Below are positions 40,220 to 47,790 of a stretch of DNA of 58,334 bases, in pieces. A model generated the notes under the pieces. It had not been told where the DNA came from and did not search any database. It saw only the letters and a program-made list of their open reading frames with translations. The first letter of the stretch is position 1; every line of letters starts with the position of its first letter. Position numbers and translations under genes: made by a program. Source of the DNA: Mycobacterium sp. E1214. Its GTDB lineage: Bacteria; Actinomycetota; Actinomycetes; Mycobacteriales; Mycobacteriaceae. The DNA lies in contig NZ_LZJC01000095.1 in assembly GCF_001666755.1 (NCBI RefSeq), positions 1-58,334 of the forward strand. Reading direction: 5' to 3'.

Positions 40220-41392
40220 TCAGTGTTGTTCGGCGGGAACGTCTTCGGCCGCCTCCGACTCGGCTTCCCGGGCCTTGAGGTTCTGCTCGACCTCGGCGTT
40301 CCAGTACTCGTTGGCCCTGGTGGTGTCCACCTCGATCTCGAAGCGCTCCACCATCTCCGGCTCGATGTCGGCGACGTCGACGTAGAACTGCTGATACCAG
40401 CGGCGCAGCTGATAGACGGCACCGTCCTCCTCGACCAGCAGCGGGTTGTCGATGCGGGTCTTGTGCTTCCAGATCTCGACGTCCTGCAGGAAGCCCTTGC
40501 TGACGCCCTCGGTGAAGACGCGCGACAGCTTGTCGGTCATCTTCTCGTCCATGCCCTTGGGCTTTTCGACGATCACGCCCCATTGCAGCACGAACGAATT
40601 CTGGGTCACCGGATAGTGGCAATTGATCAGGATCGACTCGGCCTTGTAGCCGCCGTAGCTGTTGTGCAGCCAGTTGATCATGAACGACGGCCCGAAGTAG
40701 GACGCCTCGGAGTCCAGATGCGCCTCACCGTAAGACGTGCCGAGGTCGTTGACGTCGGGCCGGCCCACGTTGTGCAGGTACTGCGAGGCGATGTGACCCT
40801 CGAACACGTTCTTGAAGTACGTCGGCAACCCGAAATGGATGTAGAAGAAGTGCGCCATGTCGGTGACGTTGTCGATGATGTCGCGGCAGTTGGAGCCCTC
40901 GATGAGGATGCGGTTCCACCGCCACTCGGTCCACTCGTCGCTGTGCGACTCCGGGATGTCGGGGATGCGGACGGCAGGGTCGGGCGGGTTGTTCTCGTGG
41001 TCGTGCCAGACGAACAGCAGGCCCCCGCGCACGTCGGTCGTCCACGCCCGGGTCCGCGCCGTCTTGGGCGTCCGCTTCGCGTACGGCACCAGCTTGCAAC
41101 GGCCGTCACCGCCCCAGCGCCAGTCGTGGAACGGGCAGGCGACCTCGTCGCCTTTGATGGTGCCCTCGGACAGGTCGCCGCCCATGTGCCGGCAGTAGCC
41201 GTCGAGCACCTTGATGTCGCCCTGCGAGTCGGCGAAGACCACCAGCTTGGTGCCGAACGCCTCCACCGGGTGCGGCTTGCCGTCCTGGAAGTCCTTCGCG
41301 ACGCCCAGGCAGTGCCAGCCGCGGGCGTACCTGGTCGGCAGGGCGCCGGGATCGATCTCCCGGATGCCGACCGCCTTGGTGTCGGTACTCAC
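40220..41392 (-). CDS. kshA: 3-ketosteroid 9alpha-hydroxylase oxygenase KshA
   Basis: KshA hydroxylates C9 of 3-ketosteroids. With KstD activity this leads to ring B opening and 3-HSA. The 390-residue Rieske oxygenase shows the [2Fe-2S] ligands Cys67/His69 in GYCRHMGG and Cys86/His89 in ACPFHDW, and the mononuclear iron ligands His181 and His186 in TDMAHFFYIHFG. The reductase KshB is not in the window. GTG start at 41392 with GGAGGT upstream, 30 bases from a KstR operator. Confidence 0.96.
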   Translation of the reverse strand: MSTDTKAVGIREIDPGALPTRYARGWHCLGVAKDFQDGKPHPVEAFGTKLVVFADSQGDIKVLDGYCRHMGGDLSEGTIKGDEVACPFHDWRWGGDGRCKLVPYAKRTPKTARTRAWTTDVRGGLLFVWHDHENNPPDPAVRIPDIPESHSDEWTEWRWNRILIEGSNCRDIIDNVTDMAHFFYIHFGLPTYFKNVFEGHIASQYLHNVGRPDVNDLGTSYGEAHLDSEASYFGPSFMINWLHNSYGGYKAESILINCHYPVTQNSFVLQWGVIVEKPKGMDEKMTDKLSRVFTEGVSKGFLQDVEIWKHKTRIDNPLLVEEDGAVYQLRRWYQQFYVDVADIEPEMVERFEIEVDTTRANEYWNAEVEQNLKAREAESEAAEDVPAEQH

Positions 41393-41422
41393 CAGTCACC
41401 TCCAACTCGCAGGACCTCTAAC

Positions 41423-41436
41423 TAGAACACGTTACA
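41423..41436. promoter_or_regulatory. KstR operator, kshA
   Basis: TAGAACACGTTACA matches TnnAACnnGTTnnA, 30 bases upstream of the kshA start. Confidence 0.93.
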
Positions 41437-41466
41437 GTTTTGCGGCGGGGGCGCGCAACGACGCGG

Positions 41467-41530
41467 CCCGTGACTGACGCCTCCCGCAACGGCGGCGGCC
41501 CGTGACGGACGCCTCCGGCAACGGCGGCGG
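41467..41530. repeat. Tandem duplication, 32 bp x 2
   Basis: Two adjacent 32-base units (41467-41498, 41499-41530) differ at two positions only. They lie between the kshA operator and the Rv3525c-like gene. Confidence 0.88.
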
Positions 41531-41586
41531 CATGCGGTGACGGCCGCGCCGGCTGCGACATATGCGCGTTGGTGTATATCTAGACG

Positions 41587-42111
41587 ATGCCGCTGTATGC
41601 CTTCGAGGGGCGGGCGCCGCGGGTCGATCCCACCGCGTTCGTCGCCCCGACCGCCACCCTGATCGGCGACGTCACCGTCGAGGCCGGGGCCTCCATCTGG
41701 TTCAACGCCGTCCTGCGCGGCGACTACGGCCCCATTGTGGTGCGGGAGGGCGCCAACGTCCAGGACGGCTCGGTGCTGCACGCGCCGCCGGGCATCCCGG
41801 TCGACATCGGGCCCGGGGCCACCGTGGCGCATCTGTGCGTCATTCACGGCGTGCACGTCGGGCCCGAGGCGCTCATCGCCAACCACGCCACCGTGCTGGA
41901 CGGGGCCGTGATCGGCGCGCGCAGCCTGATCGCCGCGCACTCGCTGGTGGTCGCCGGCACGCATATCCCCGCTGGCGTGTTGGCGGTTGGCTCGCCGGCG
42001 CAGGTGAAGGGGCCCATCGCGGGAACCGGCGCGGAGATGTGGATCAACGTGAACCCGCAGGCCTACCGCGACCTCGCGCAGCGGCACCTGGCCGGCCTCG
42101 AGCCGATCTAG
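41587..42111 (+). CDS. Gamma-carbonic-anhydrase-like hexapeptide-repeat protein (Rv3525c-like)
   Basis: A 174-residue left-handed beta-helix protein, the length remembered for Rv3525c. Hexapeptide repeats run from about residue 13 to 140 (DPTAFVAPTATLIGDVTVEA, GASIWFNAVLRGDYG). The gamma-CA zinc histidines are suggested by VAHLCVIHGVHVG and ALIANHATVLDGA. It may be a carbonic anhydrase or a related acyltransferase-fold protein; older annotation as siderophore-binding is weak. Divergent from kshA across 194 bases with no KstR site close to its own start. Its stop overlaps the convergent SnoaL-like gene (CTAG). Confidence 0.88.
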   Translation: MPLYAFEGRAPRVDPTAFVAPTATLIGDVTVEAGASIWFNAVLRGDYGPIVVREGANVQDGSVLHAPPGIPVDIGPGATVAHLCVIHGVHVGPEALIANHATVLDGAVIGARSLIAAHSLVVAGTHIPAGVLAVGSPAQVKGPIAGTGAEMWINVNPQAYRDLAQRHLAGLEPI

Positions 42112-42515
42112 GCCTTGCGGGTGTTGGCCGCCGCGCGCTCCATCTCCCAATAGGCGCGCAGGGCGACCAGCTGGCCCTCGTCGTTGGCTTTGTAGGTGAA
42201 CACGCCCTCGGCGGTCGTGACGTAGTCACCGGTGGTGATGAGGATGTGGCCGACGTTGGCCTCCTCGTTGCCGCACTGGTAGGTGTCGTTGAAGACGAAT
42301 TCGATCTTGGTGGTGGGGGCGATGGCCTTGTCCCAGAAGTCCGAGATCGCGGCCCGGCCGCGGTGGCCCTTGCCCTCGGGATCGAAGGCCGACGGCCCGA
42401 TCGGGTCCTCGACGACGGCGTCGTCGGCGAACACCGCCAGCCACGCCTGCTTGTCCCGCGCCGCGACGGCCTCGCGGGAGCGGCGGCCCGCCTCGTGCGC
42501 GGGGTGCTCAGTCAT
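42108..42515 (-). CDS. SnoaL/ketosteroid-isomerase-like protein
   Basis: A 135-residue NTF2-fold protein of the SnoaL type. The segment WLAVFADDAVVEDPIGPSAFDPEGKGHRG has the aspartate and glycine positions seen in steroid isomerase-like proteins, and KANDEGQLVALRAYWEMER is the closing helix/strand. It is the last gene of the Rv3521-ltp4-ltp3 transcript, only one base after ltp3. A role on a steroid is inferred from that position. I do not remember this gene beside ltp3 in M. tuberculosis. Confidence 0.87.
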   Translation of the reverse strand: MTEHPAHEAGRRSREAVAARDKQAWLAVFADDAVVEDPIGPSAFDPEGKGHRGRAAISDFWDKAIAPTTKIEFVFNDTYQCGNEEANVGHILITTGDYVTTAEGVFTYKANDEGQLVALRAYWEMERAAANTRKA

Positions 42516-43715
42516 TCACGCACCGACTTTTTCGGGCGTCGGCTTGTCCGCCCCGACCACCCACATGGAGTAGTACTGCGAGCCGCCGCCGTAGGCGTGC
42601 CCCAACGCCTTTCGCGCGTTGGGCACCTGGTGGTCGCCGCCCTTGCCCATCACCTGGATCGCCGCCTCGGCGAAGCGGATCAGGCCCGACGCGCCGATCG
42701 GGTTCGACGACAGCACGCCGCCCGAGGGGTTGACCGGCAGCCGACCACCGATCTTGGTTTCGCCCGCCTCGGTGAGCTTCCAGCCCTCGCCCTCGGGGGT
42801 AAAGCCGAGGTTCTCCAGCCACATCGGCTCGAACCAGGAGAACGGAACGTATATCTCGGCCGCGTCGATCTCGTCGATGGGGCTCTCGATGCCGGCGGCC
42901 TTCCACAGCGCGGCGGCCGCGTCGCGGCCGGCCTGCGGGCTGACCTGGTCGCGCCCGGCGAATTGCAGGGGCTCGGTGCGCAACGCGGTCGCGTGAATCC
43001 ACGCCACCGGATGTCCTTGCGACAGCCGGGCTTCCGCGGCCTGCTCGTCACCGATCACGACGGCGGCCGCGCCGTCGGACGACGGGCAGGTCTCGTCGTA
43101 GCGGATCGGGTCCCACAGCATCGGCGATGCCATCACCTTCTCCACGGTGATGTCGGCTTGCTGCAGGTGCGCCAGCGGATTCTTGCTGCCATTGAGCCGG
43201 TCCTTGACCGCGACCATGGCCCCGATGTTGGTGGGCGCGCCGGAGCGGCGGATGTAGGAACGCACGTGCGGGGCGAAGTAGCCACCCGCACCGGCGCCCA
43301 CCGGCTTGATGAAGGGAATCGGAATCGACAACGCCCACATGGCGTTCGACTCCGACTGCTTCTCCCACGCCATCGCCAGCACGCGCTTGTACTTGCCCGA
43401 CTGCACCAGGCTGGCGGCCACCACGCCGGTGGAGCCGCCGACCGAACCGGCGGTGTGCACCCGGATCAGCGGCTTGCCCGTGGCGCCCACGGCGTCGGCC
43501 ATGAACAGCTCCGGCATCATCACGCCCTCGAAGAAGTCGGGGGCCTTGCCCACCACGACGGCGTCGATGTCGTCGAAGGTCGATCCCGAGTCGGCCAGGG
43601 CGCGGTCGATCGCCTCGCGCACCAACCCGTTCATCGAAACGTCCTGGCGCTTGGCCACATACTTCGTCTGTCCGGTACCCAGTACCGCGGCGAGGTTCGC
43701 TCCCGCACCGGCCAT
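42516..43715 (-). CDS. ltp3: SCP2-thiolase-like protein Ltp3
   Basis: A 399-residue lipid-transfer/thiolase-like protein. The segment that holds the nucleophile in thiolases reads RVHTAGSVGGSTGVVAASL, with no cysteine, and the C-terminal part is VNPSGGVLSSNPIGASG instead of GHP. This is the pattern of the retro-aldolase Ltp2 rather than of FadA5. The ATG at 43715 overlaps the ltp4 stop. Co-transcribed with ltp4 and the DUF35 gene, with which it may form a complex. Confidence 0.93.
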   Translation of the reverse strand: MAGAGANLAAVLGTGQTKYVAKRQDVSMNGLVREAIDRALADSGSTFDDIDAVVVGKAPDFFEGVMMPELFMADAVGATGKPLIRVHTAGSVGGSTGVVAASLVQSGKYKRVLAMAWEKQSESNAMWALSIPIPFIKPVGAGAGGYFAPHVRSYIRRSGAPTNIGAMVAVKDRLNGSKNPLAHLQQADITVEKVMASPMLWDPIRYDETCPSSDGAAAVVIGDEQAAEARLSQGHPVAWIHATALRTEPLQFAGRDQVSPQAGRDAAAALWKAAGIESPIDEIDAAEIYVPFSWFEPMWLENLGFTPEGEGWKLTEAGETKIGGRLPVNPSGGVLSSNPIGASGLIRFAEAAIQVMGKGGDHQVPNARKALGHAYGGGSQYYSMWVVGADKPTPEKVGA

Positions 43716-44779
43716 CAGTTTTTCCCTTCCATGACCGCAACCAGGTTCTGCTGAAGCGCGGGGCCGCTGGTGGCGTGCGCCAGCACACGCTCGGCCGATC
43801 CGCTCCAGATATGTTGTGCTGCAAAGCCGATACGTTCCAGACCTGCGACGAACATCGGGTTGGCCGCCAGCGCGCCACCGGACGGGTTGACCTTGGTCGG
43901 CCCCGGAATCCGAATGGCCTCCTCCAGGATCAGGTGCTGATGGGTGAAGGGCGCGCAGATTTCGGCGACGTCGAGGTTGTCGGTCCGGCCACCCGTGGCG
44001 ACATGTGCCGCCGCCTTGGTCGACGGCGACTCGGTCAGGTCGCGCAGACCCAGGGCGGGGGACTCGATGCGGTGCTCGATTCCCGTGATCCAGGCCGGGT
44101 TTTCGCGCAGTTCCCGCGCCCGGTCGTCGGCGGCCAGGACGATTGCGGCGGCACCGTCGGTGATCGGCGCGATGTCGTGCCGGCGCAACGGCTCGGCGAA
44201 GAACGGCCGCTCGAGCAGCTCCGCGACGCTGATCGAGCCCTCCACGTTGTCCACGCGGCGCGCGTTGGCGAAGGAGTCGAAGGCCACCCGCGCCATCTGC
44301 TCCTGCGTCCACTTGCCGGCGTCGAGGCCCATCCGGGCCTGCAGCCCGGCCATCGAGATCGAGTCCGGCCACAGCGGCGCGACCGTGTAGGGGTCGGTCT
44401 GGCGCGACAGGATCTGACGCAGGATCCCGGCCGAGGACTTTCCGAAGCCGTACACCAGCGCGGTCTCGACCTCACCGGTGAGGATCTTGATGTAGGCCTC
44501 GTAAAGTGCCCAGGCCGCGTCCATCTCGACGTGCGACTCGTTGATCGGCGGCACGGCGCCGATCGAGTCGATGGCCGAGATGAACGAGAAAGCCCGGCCG
44601 GCAAGGTAATCCGAGGAGCCCGAGCACCAGAAACCGATGTCGGCCCTGGTGATGCCCAAGTCCTCGTACAGTTGGCCGAAGCACGGGATCAACATCTCCA
44701 CGCCGTTGGTGGTGCCGTCGGTGCGGCGGACATGCGGGGCGTGGGCAAAGCCGACCACCGCAACGTTGCGAGCGCTCAT
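43715..44779 (-). CDS. ltp4: SCP2-thiolase-like protein Ltp4
   Basis: A 354-residue thiolase-like protein, the length remembered for Rv3522. It is more divergent than Ltp3: the nucleophile region reads INESHVEMDAAWALYEAYIK, without cysteine, while the C-terminal VNPSGGALAANPMFVAGLER is retained. It probably acts together with Ltp3, possibly as the non-catalytic partner. Substrate unknown; KstR control links it to the side chain. It begins 14 bases after the DUF35 gene. Confidence 0.93.
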   Translation of the reverse strand: MSARNVAVVGFAHAPHVRRTDGTTNGVEMLIPCFGQLYEDLGITRADIGFWCSGSSDYLAGRAFSFISAIDSIGAVPPINESHVEMDAAWALYEAYIKILTGEVETALVYGFGKSSAGILRQILSRQTDPYTVAPLWPDSISMAGLQARMGLDAGKWTQEQMARVAFDSFANARRVDNVEGSISVAELLERPFFAEPLRRHDIAPITDGAAAIVLAADDRARELRENPAWITGIEHRIESPALGLRDLTESPSTKAAAHVATGGRTDNLDVAEICAPFTHQHLILEEAIRIPGPTKVNPSGGALAANPMFVAGLERIGFAAQHIWSGSAERVLAHATSGPALQQNLVAVMEGKN

Positions 44780-44793
44780 GTGTTCTAAGCCCT

Positions 44794-45789
44794 TTACAGG
44801 TGGTGCTTGTAGGTGTCGTACTCCGCGTCCGGTTCCCCGGTCGGCCGGAAGTACTCGATGTTGTCGATCCCAAATCCCCACTCGTCGCGAGGTTTCCAGA
44901 CCGCCTCGACCCGCATGCCCATGCGCACCTCGTGCGCGTCGATGTCGGCGACCAGGTGCAGGAACGGGATGTCGGCGCCGTCGAGCAGCACGTAGGCCGC
45001 CACGTAGGGCGGCTTGATGCGCTGACCCTGGAACGGGATGTTGATGATGGCGAACGTCGTCACCGTGCCCTTGTCCGGCAGCTCGACGAAGTCGGTGGTC
45101 GGCTGGCCGGTGGCCGGGTCCGCGCCGTGGGGCGGGAAGTAGACCTTGCCGTGTTCGCCGGTCTTGGCGCCCAGCAGCCGGCCCTGCGCGATGGCGCGCA
45201 GGTAGGCGCTCTCCTCGTGCGAGGCGGTGTGCTGGATGGTCAGCGAGATCGGCGTGACCACCATGGTAACCGGATCTTGTTCGGCGCCAGCCTGTTCCGA
45301 CACCGGTTCCGCCTCGTCGCCCAACTCGAAGTAGGCGATGTCGGTGATGGCGCCCACCGGCTCGTCGGCCCAGTGCACGTGCACCCTGGAGCCGGTGCGA
45401 ATGTTCGTGGGCTCGCCGGCGTCCACCGCATGCAGCAGCGGCGTGTCCGCCCCGTCGAGCGTGATGAGCGCCCACGCGAACGGCCGGTCCAGCGGTTGGC
45501 CCTCGATCGGGTCGGGCTGCCACGCCCAGGACACGACGGTGCCGACGCTGGACACCGGTACCATCTCGCCCAGCGGCTCGTAGGTGACCGGGTCATATTC
45601 CGCCGGCGGAACATGCACCCGGCCATCGGATCCGCGTACCCCCAGCACGTGACGGTCGCGCAGTGCGGTGAAGAACTTGCCCAGCGTCGGACCGACCGAA
45701 CGGGTGTAGTCGAAGGACAGGGTTAACGGCGCGGAGAGAGGCGGCTCGGAGTGATCGATGGTGGTCGGGCCGCTCGAAGTGGCTGTCAC
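44794..45789 (-). CDS. Tandem DUF35 OB-fold protein (Rv3521-like)
   Basis: A 331-residue protein with two similar DUF35-type OB-fold halves: RGSDGRVHVPPAEYDPVTYE followed by GTVVSWAWQPDP in the first, and GKVYFPPHGADPATGQPT followed by GTVTTFAIINIPF in the second. DUF35 proteins dock thiolase-like partners, as ChsH2 does with Ltp2, so this is the expected scaffold for Ltp3/Ltp4. I use the GTG at 45789, nine bases after a KstR operator; the frame is open to 46221 through the opposite-strand gene. It is somewhat longer than the ~300 residues I recall. Confidence 0.9.
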   Translation of the reverse strand: MTATSSGPTTIDHSEPPLSAPLTLSFDYTRSVGPTLGKFFTALRDRHVLGVRGSDGRVHVPPAEYDPVTYEPLGEMVPVSSVGTVVSWAWQPDPIEGQPLDRPFAWALITLDGADTPLLHAVDAGEPTNIRTGSRVHVHWADEPVGAITDIAYFELGDEAEPVSEQAGAEQDPVTMVVTPISLTIQHTASHEESAYLRAIAQGRLLGAKTGEHGKVYFPPHGADPATGQPTTDFVELPDKGTVTTFAIINIPFQGQRIKPPYVAAYVLLDGADIPFLHLVADIDAHEVRMGMRVEAVWKPRDEWGFGIDNIEYFRPTGEPDAEYDTYKHHL

Positions 45790-45798
45790 GCCATCGAG

Positions 45799-45812
45799 TA
45801 GAACAGGTTCTA
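45799..45812. promoter_or_regulatory. KstR operator, Rv3521-ltp4-ltp3 / Rv3520c
   Basis: TAGAACAGGTTCTA matches TnnAACnnGTTnnA between two divergent genes, nine bases from the DUF35 start and 41 from the F420 enzyme. Confidence 0.92.
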
Positions 45813-45853
45813 AGAACCGTTTCAACATCGGGTCTGCCGGAAGGGCGAGGACT

Positions 45854-46885
45854 ATGAAGCTGGGACTGCAACTTGGGTATTGGGGCGCGCAGCCGCCGCA
45901 GAACCACGCCGAACTGGTCGCCGCCGCCGAAGCGGCTGGATTCGACGCCGTCTTCACCGCCGAGGCATGGGGGTCCGACGCGTACACGCCGCTGGCCTGG
46001 TGGGGCTCGTCGACCCAGCGGCTGCGGCTGGGCACGTCGGTGGTGCAGTTGTCCGCGCGCACCCCGACGGCGTGCGCCATGGCCGCGCTGACGCTCGACC
46101 ACTTGTCCGGCGGTCGCCACATCCTGGGCCTCGGCGTCTCGGGCCCGCAGGTGGTGGAGGGCTGGTACGGCCAGTCGTTCCCCAAGCCGTTGGCCCGCAC
46201 CCGCGAATACGTCGACATCATCCGCCAGGTGTGGGCCCGGGAGAAGCCCGTGACCAGCGACGGCCCGCACTACCCGCTACCGCGCACCGGCGAGGGCACC
46301 ACGGGCCTGGGCAAGCCGCTCAAGCCGATCACGCACCCGCTGCGCGCCGACATCCCGATCATGCTCGGGGCCGAGGGCCCGAAGAACGTCGCGCTGGCCG
46401 CCGAGGTCTGCGACGGCTGGCTGCCCATCTTCTACACGCCGCGCATGGCCGACACCTACAACGAGTGGCTCGACGAGGGCTTCGCGCGGCCCGGCGCGCG
46501 CCGCGGCCGCGAGGACTTCGAGATCTGCGCGACGGCCAACATCGTCATCACCGAGGACCGGCCCGCCGCGTTCGCGGCCATGAAGCCCTACATTGCGCTG
46601 TACATGGGCGGGATGGGCGCCGAGGACACCAACTTCCACGCCGACGTCTATCGCCGGATGGGTTACGCGGAAGTGGTCGACGACGTCACCAGGCTGTTCC
46701 GTAGCAATCAGAAGGACAAGGCCGCCGAGATCATCCCCGACGAGGTCATCGACGACGCCGCGATCGTCGGCGATGTCGACTACGTGCGTAAGCAGATCAA
46801 GGCGTGGGAGGCCGCCGGAGTAACGATGATGGTGGTGTCGGGACGCAGTACGGAGCAGGTCCAAGAGCTGGCGACCCTGATCTGA
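45854..46885 (+). CDS. F420-dependent LLM-class oxidoreductase (Rv3520c-like)
   Basis: A 343-residue luciferase-like TIM barrel of the type that uses coenzyme F420. Recognisable parts are MKLGLQLGYWGAQPPQNHAE, FTAEAWGSDAYTPLAWWG, HLSGGRHILGLGVSGPQVVEGWYG and IPIMLGAEGPKNVALAAEVCDGW. Substrate unknown; the shared KstR operator ties it to cholesterol. ATG at 45854; the open frame back to 45758 runs through the operator. Two more KstR sites follow just after its stop. Confidence 0.92.
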   Translation: MKLGLQLGYWGAQPPQNHAELVAAAEAAGFDAVFTAEAWGSDAYTPLAWWGSSTQRLRLGTSVVQLSARTPTACAMAALTLDHLSGGRHILGLGVSGPQVVEGWYGQSFPKPLARTREYVDIIRQVWAREKPVTSDGPHYPLPRTGEGTTGLGKPLKPITHPLRADIPIMLGAEGPKNVALAAEVCDGWLPIFYTPRMADTYNEWLDEGFARPGARRGREDFEICATANIVITEDRPAAFAAMKPYIALYMGGMGAEDTNFHADVYRRMGYAEVVDDVTRLFRSNQKDKAAEIIPDEVIDDAAIVGDVDYVRKQIKAWEAAGVTMMVVSGRSTEQVQELATLI

Positions 46886-46903
46886 CCGACGCGCGCCACC
46901 GAG

Positions 46904-46917
46904 TAGAACACGTTCTA
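46904..46917. promoter_or_regulatory. KstR operator without an obvious target (1)
   Basis: TAGAACACGTTCTA, a perfect palindrome, lies 18 bases after the stop of the F420 enzyme, in a convergent region. No credible start codon for a real gene follows on either strand. Confidence 0.9.
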
Positions 46918-46935
46918 TTTTCCTTGCCAGCGGCT

Positions 46936-46949
46936 TAGAACGCGTTCTA
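46936..46949. promoter_or_regulatory. KstR operator without an obvious target (2)
   Basis: TAGAACGCGTTCTA, a perfect palindrome, centre to centre 32 bases from the previous one. An ATG at 46960 follows, but its frame is antisense to the next gene. Confidence 0.9.
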
Positions 46950-47022
46950 GATTGTCCGGATGACACGCCCGAGCACGCCGCCGCGCGGCGACGCGCCGGG
47001 CGGTCGACCCGGGGCCGGGCGG

Positions 47023-47748
47023 TCAGCCGAGCGGGTGGGCGTCGTCGAAGGTCATCTCGACGTGGCCGACCGAACCGCTTACCATCGCCCGCCGCGGCAG
47101 TCCCAACGACGCGAGTTCCTTGGCGTAGGGGTGCTCGCCCAACCGCAACGTCGCGCCGCCGAGCCGGCCGCGCGCGCCGCGGACCCGCATCTCCCAAGGC
47201 ACCTCGCGGGTGGTGCCGTCGGCGTGCGTGTAGGTCTTGAGCACCTGCGGGCGCGAGGTGAGCACCGACGGCACCGGCACGGCCCGGCCGAAGTCGATGC
47301 CGGCGATGTGCGCGCCGTCGGCGCTGACGTCGAACCCGAACCGGCCCCCGTGTTCCCGAACGGTGAACTCGGCCATGATCTTCGGGAAACCCCAGATGGA
47401 GCGCCCCGCCTCGAGAGTGAAGCTCTGGTCGACCGGCAGGTGGTGGATCAGCGCGGCCGCCGCACCCAGCGCCCGCAGCCCCCGCGCGTTCGACCCGGGC
47501 GGATTGACCATCACCGCGGTACCGAACTCGTGGTACTGCCCCAGATCACCGTCGACGTAGCGCACCAGCATCAGGTTGACGACGGCGCGCCCCGGGCGGT
47601 GTTCGCACACTCGCAACCCGCTGTAGTCGATAAGCCGCTGGGCCGCTTGGGCATCGACGGAAAACATCGCGGTGTGCACGTCGGCCTTGCGGATCCGCAC
47701 CGGCATGGTGAGCACCGTCCCGGCGACGATGTGTTGTGAACTAGGCAT
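47023..47748 (-). CDS. Acetoacetate decarboxylase-family protein (Rv3519-like)
   Basis: A 241-residue protein of the acetoacetate decarboxylase-like superfamily. GRSIWGFPKIMAEFTV holds the conserved W-G-x-P-K motif with the lysine that forms the Schiff base in true decarboxylases, and YHEFGTAVMVNPPG the active-site Glu region. Activity may be decarboxylase or aldolase-like and is not known. Its start is divergent from cyp142 across 42 bases, where I see no KstR consensus. Confidence 0.9.
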   Translation of the reverse strand: MPSSQHIVAGTVLTMPVRIRKADVHTAMFSVDAQAAQRLIDYSGLRVCEHRPGRAVVNLMLVRYVDGDLGQYHEFGTAVMVNPPGSNARGLRALGAAAALIHHLPVDQSFTLEAGRSIWGFPKIMAEFTVREHGGRFGFDVSADGAHIAGIDFGRAVPVPSVLTSRPQVLKTYTHADGTTREVPWEMRVRGARGRLGGATLRLGEHPYAKELASLGLPRRAMVSGSVGHVEMTFDDAHPLG

Positions 47749-47790
47749 GGCGGTTACTGTAATCCTTTCGTTAACCTTTGGAGGCCCTCA

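Noticed and set aside
46960..47739. A 259-codon plus-strand frame after the orphan KstR operators
   Set aside because: Except for the first ~20 codons it is antisense to the acetoacetate-decarboxylase-like gene and looks like a shadow frame. Kept only as a possible remnant start.
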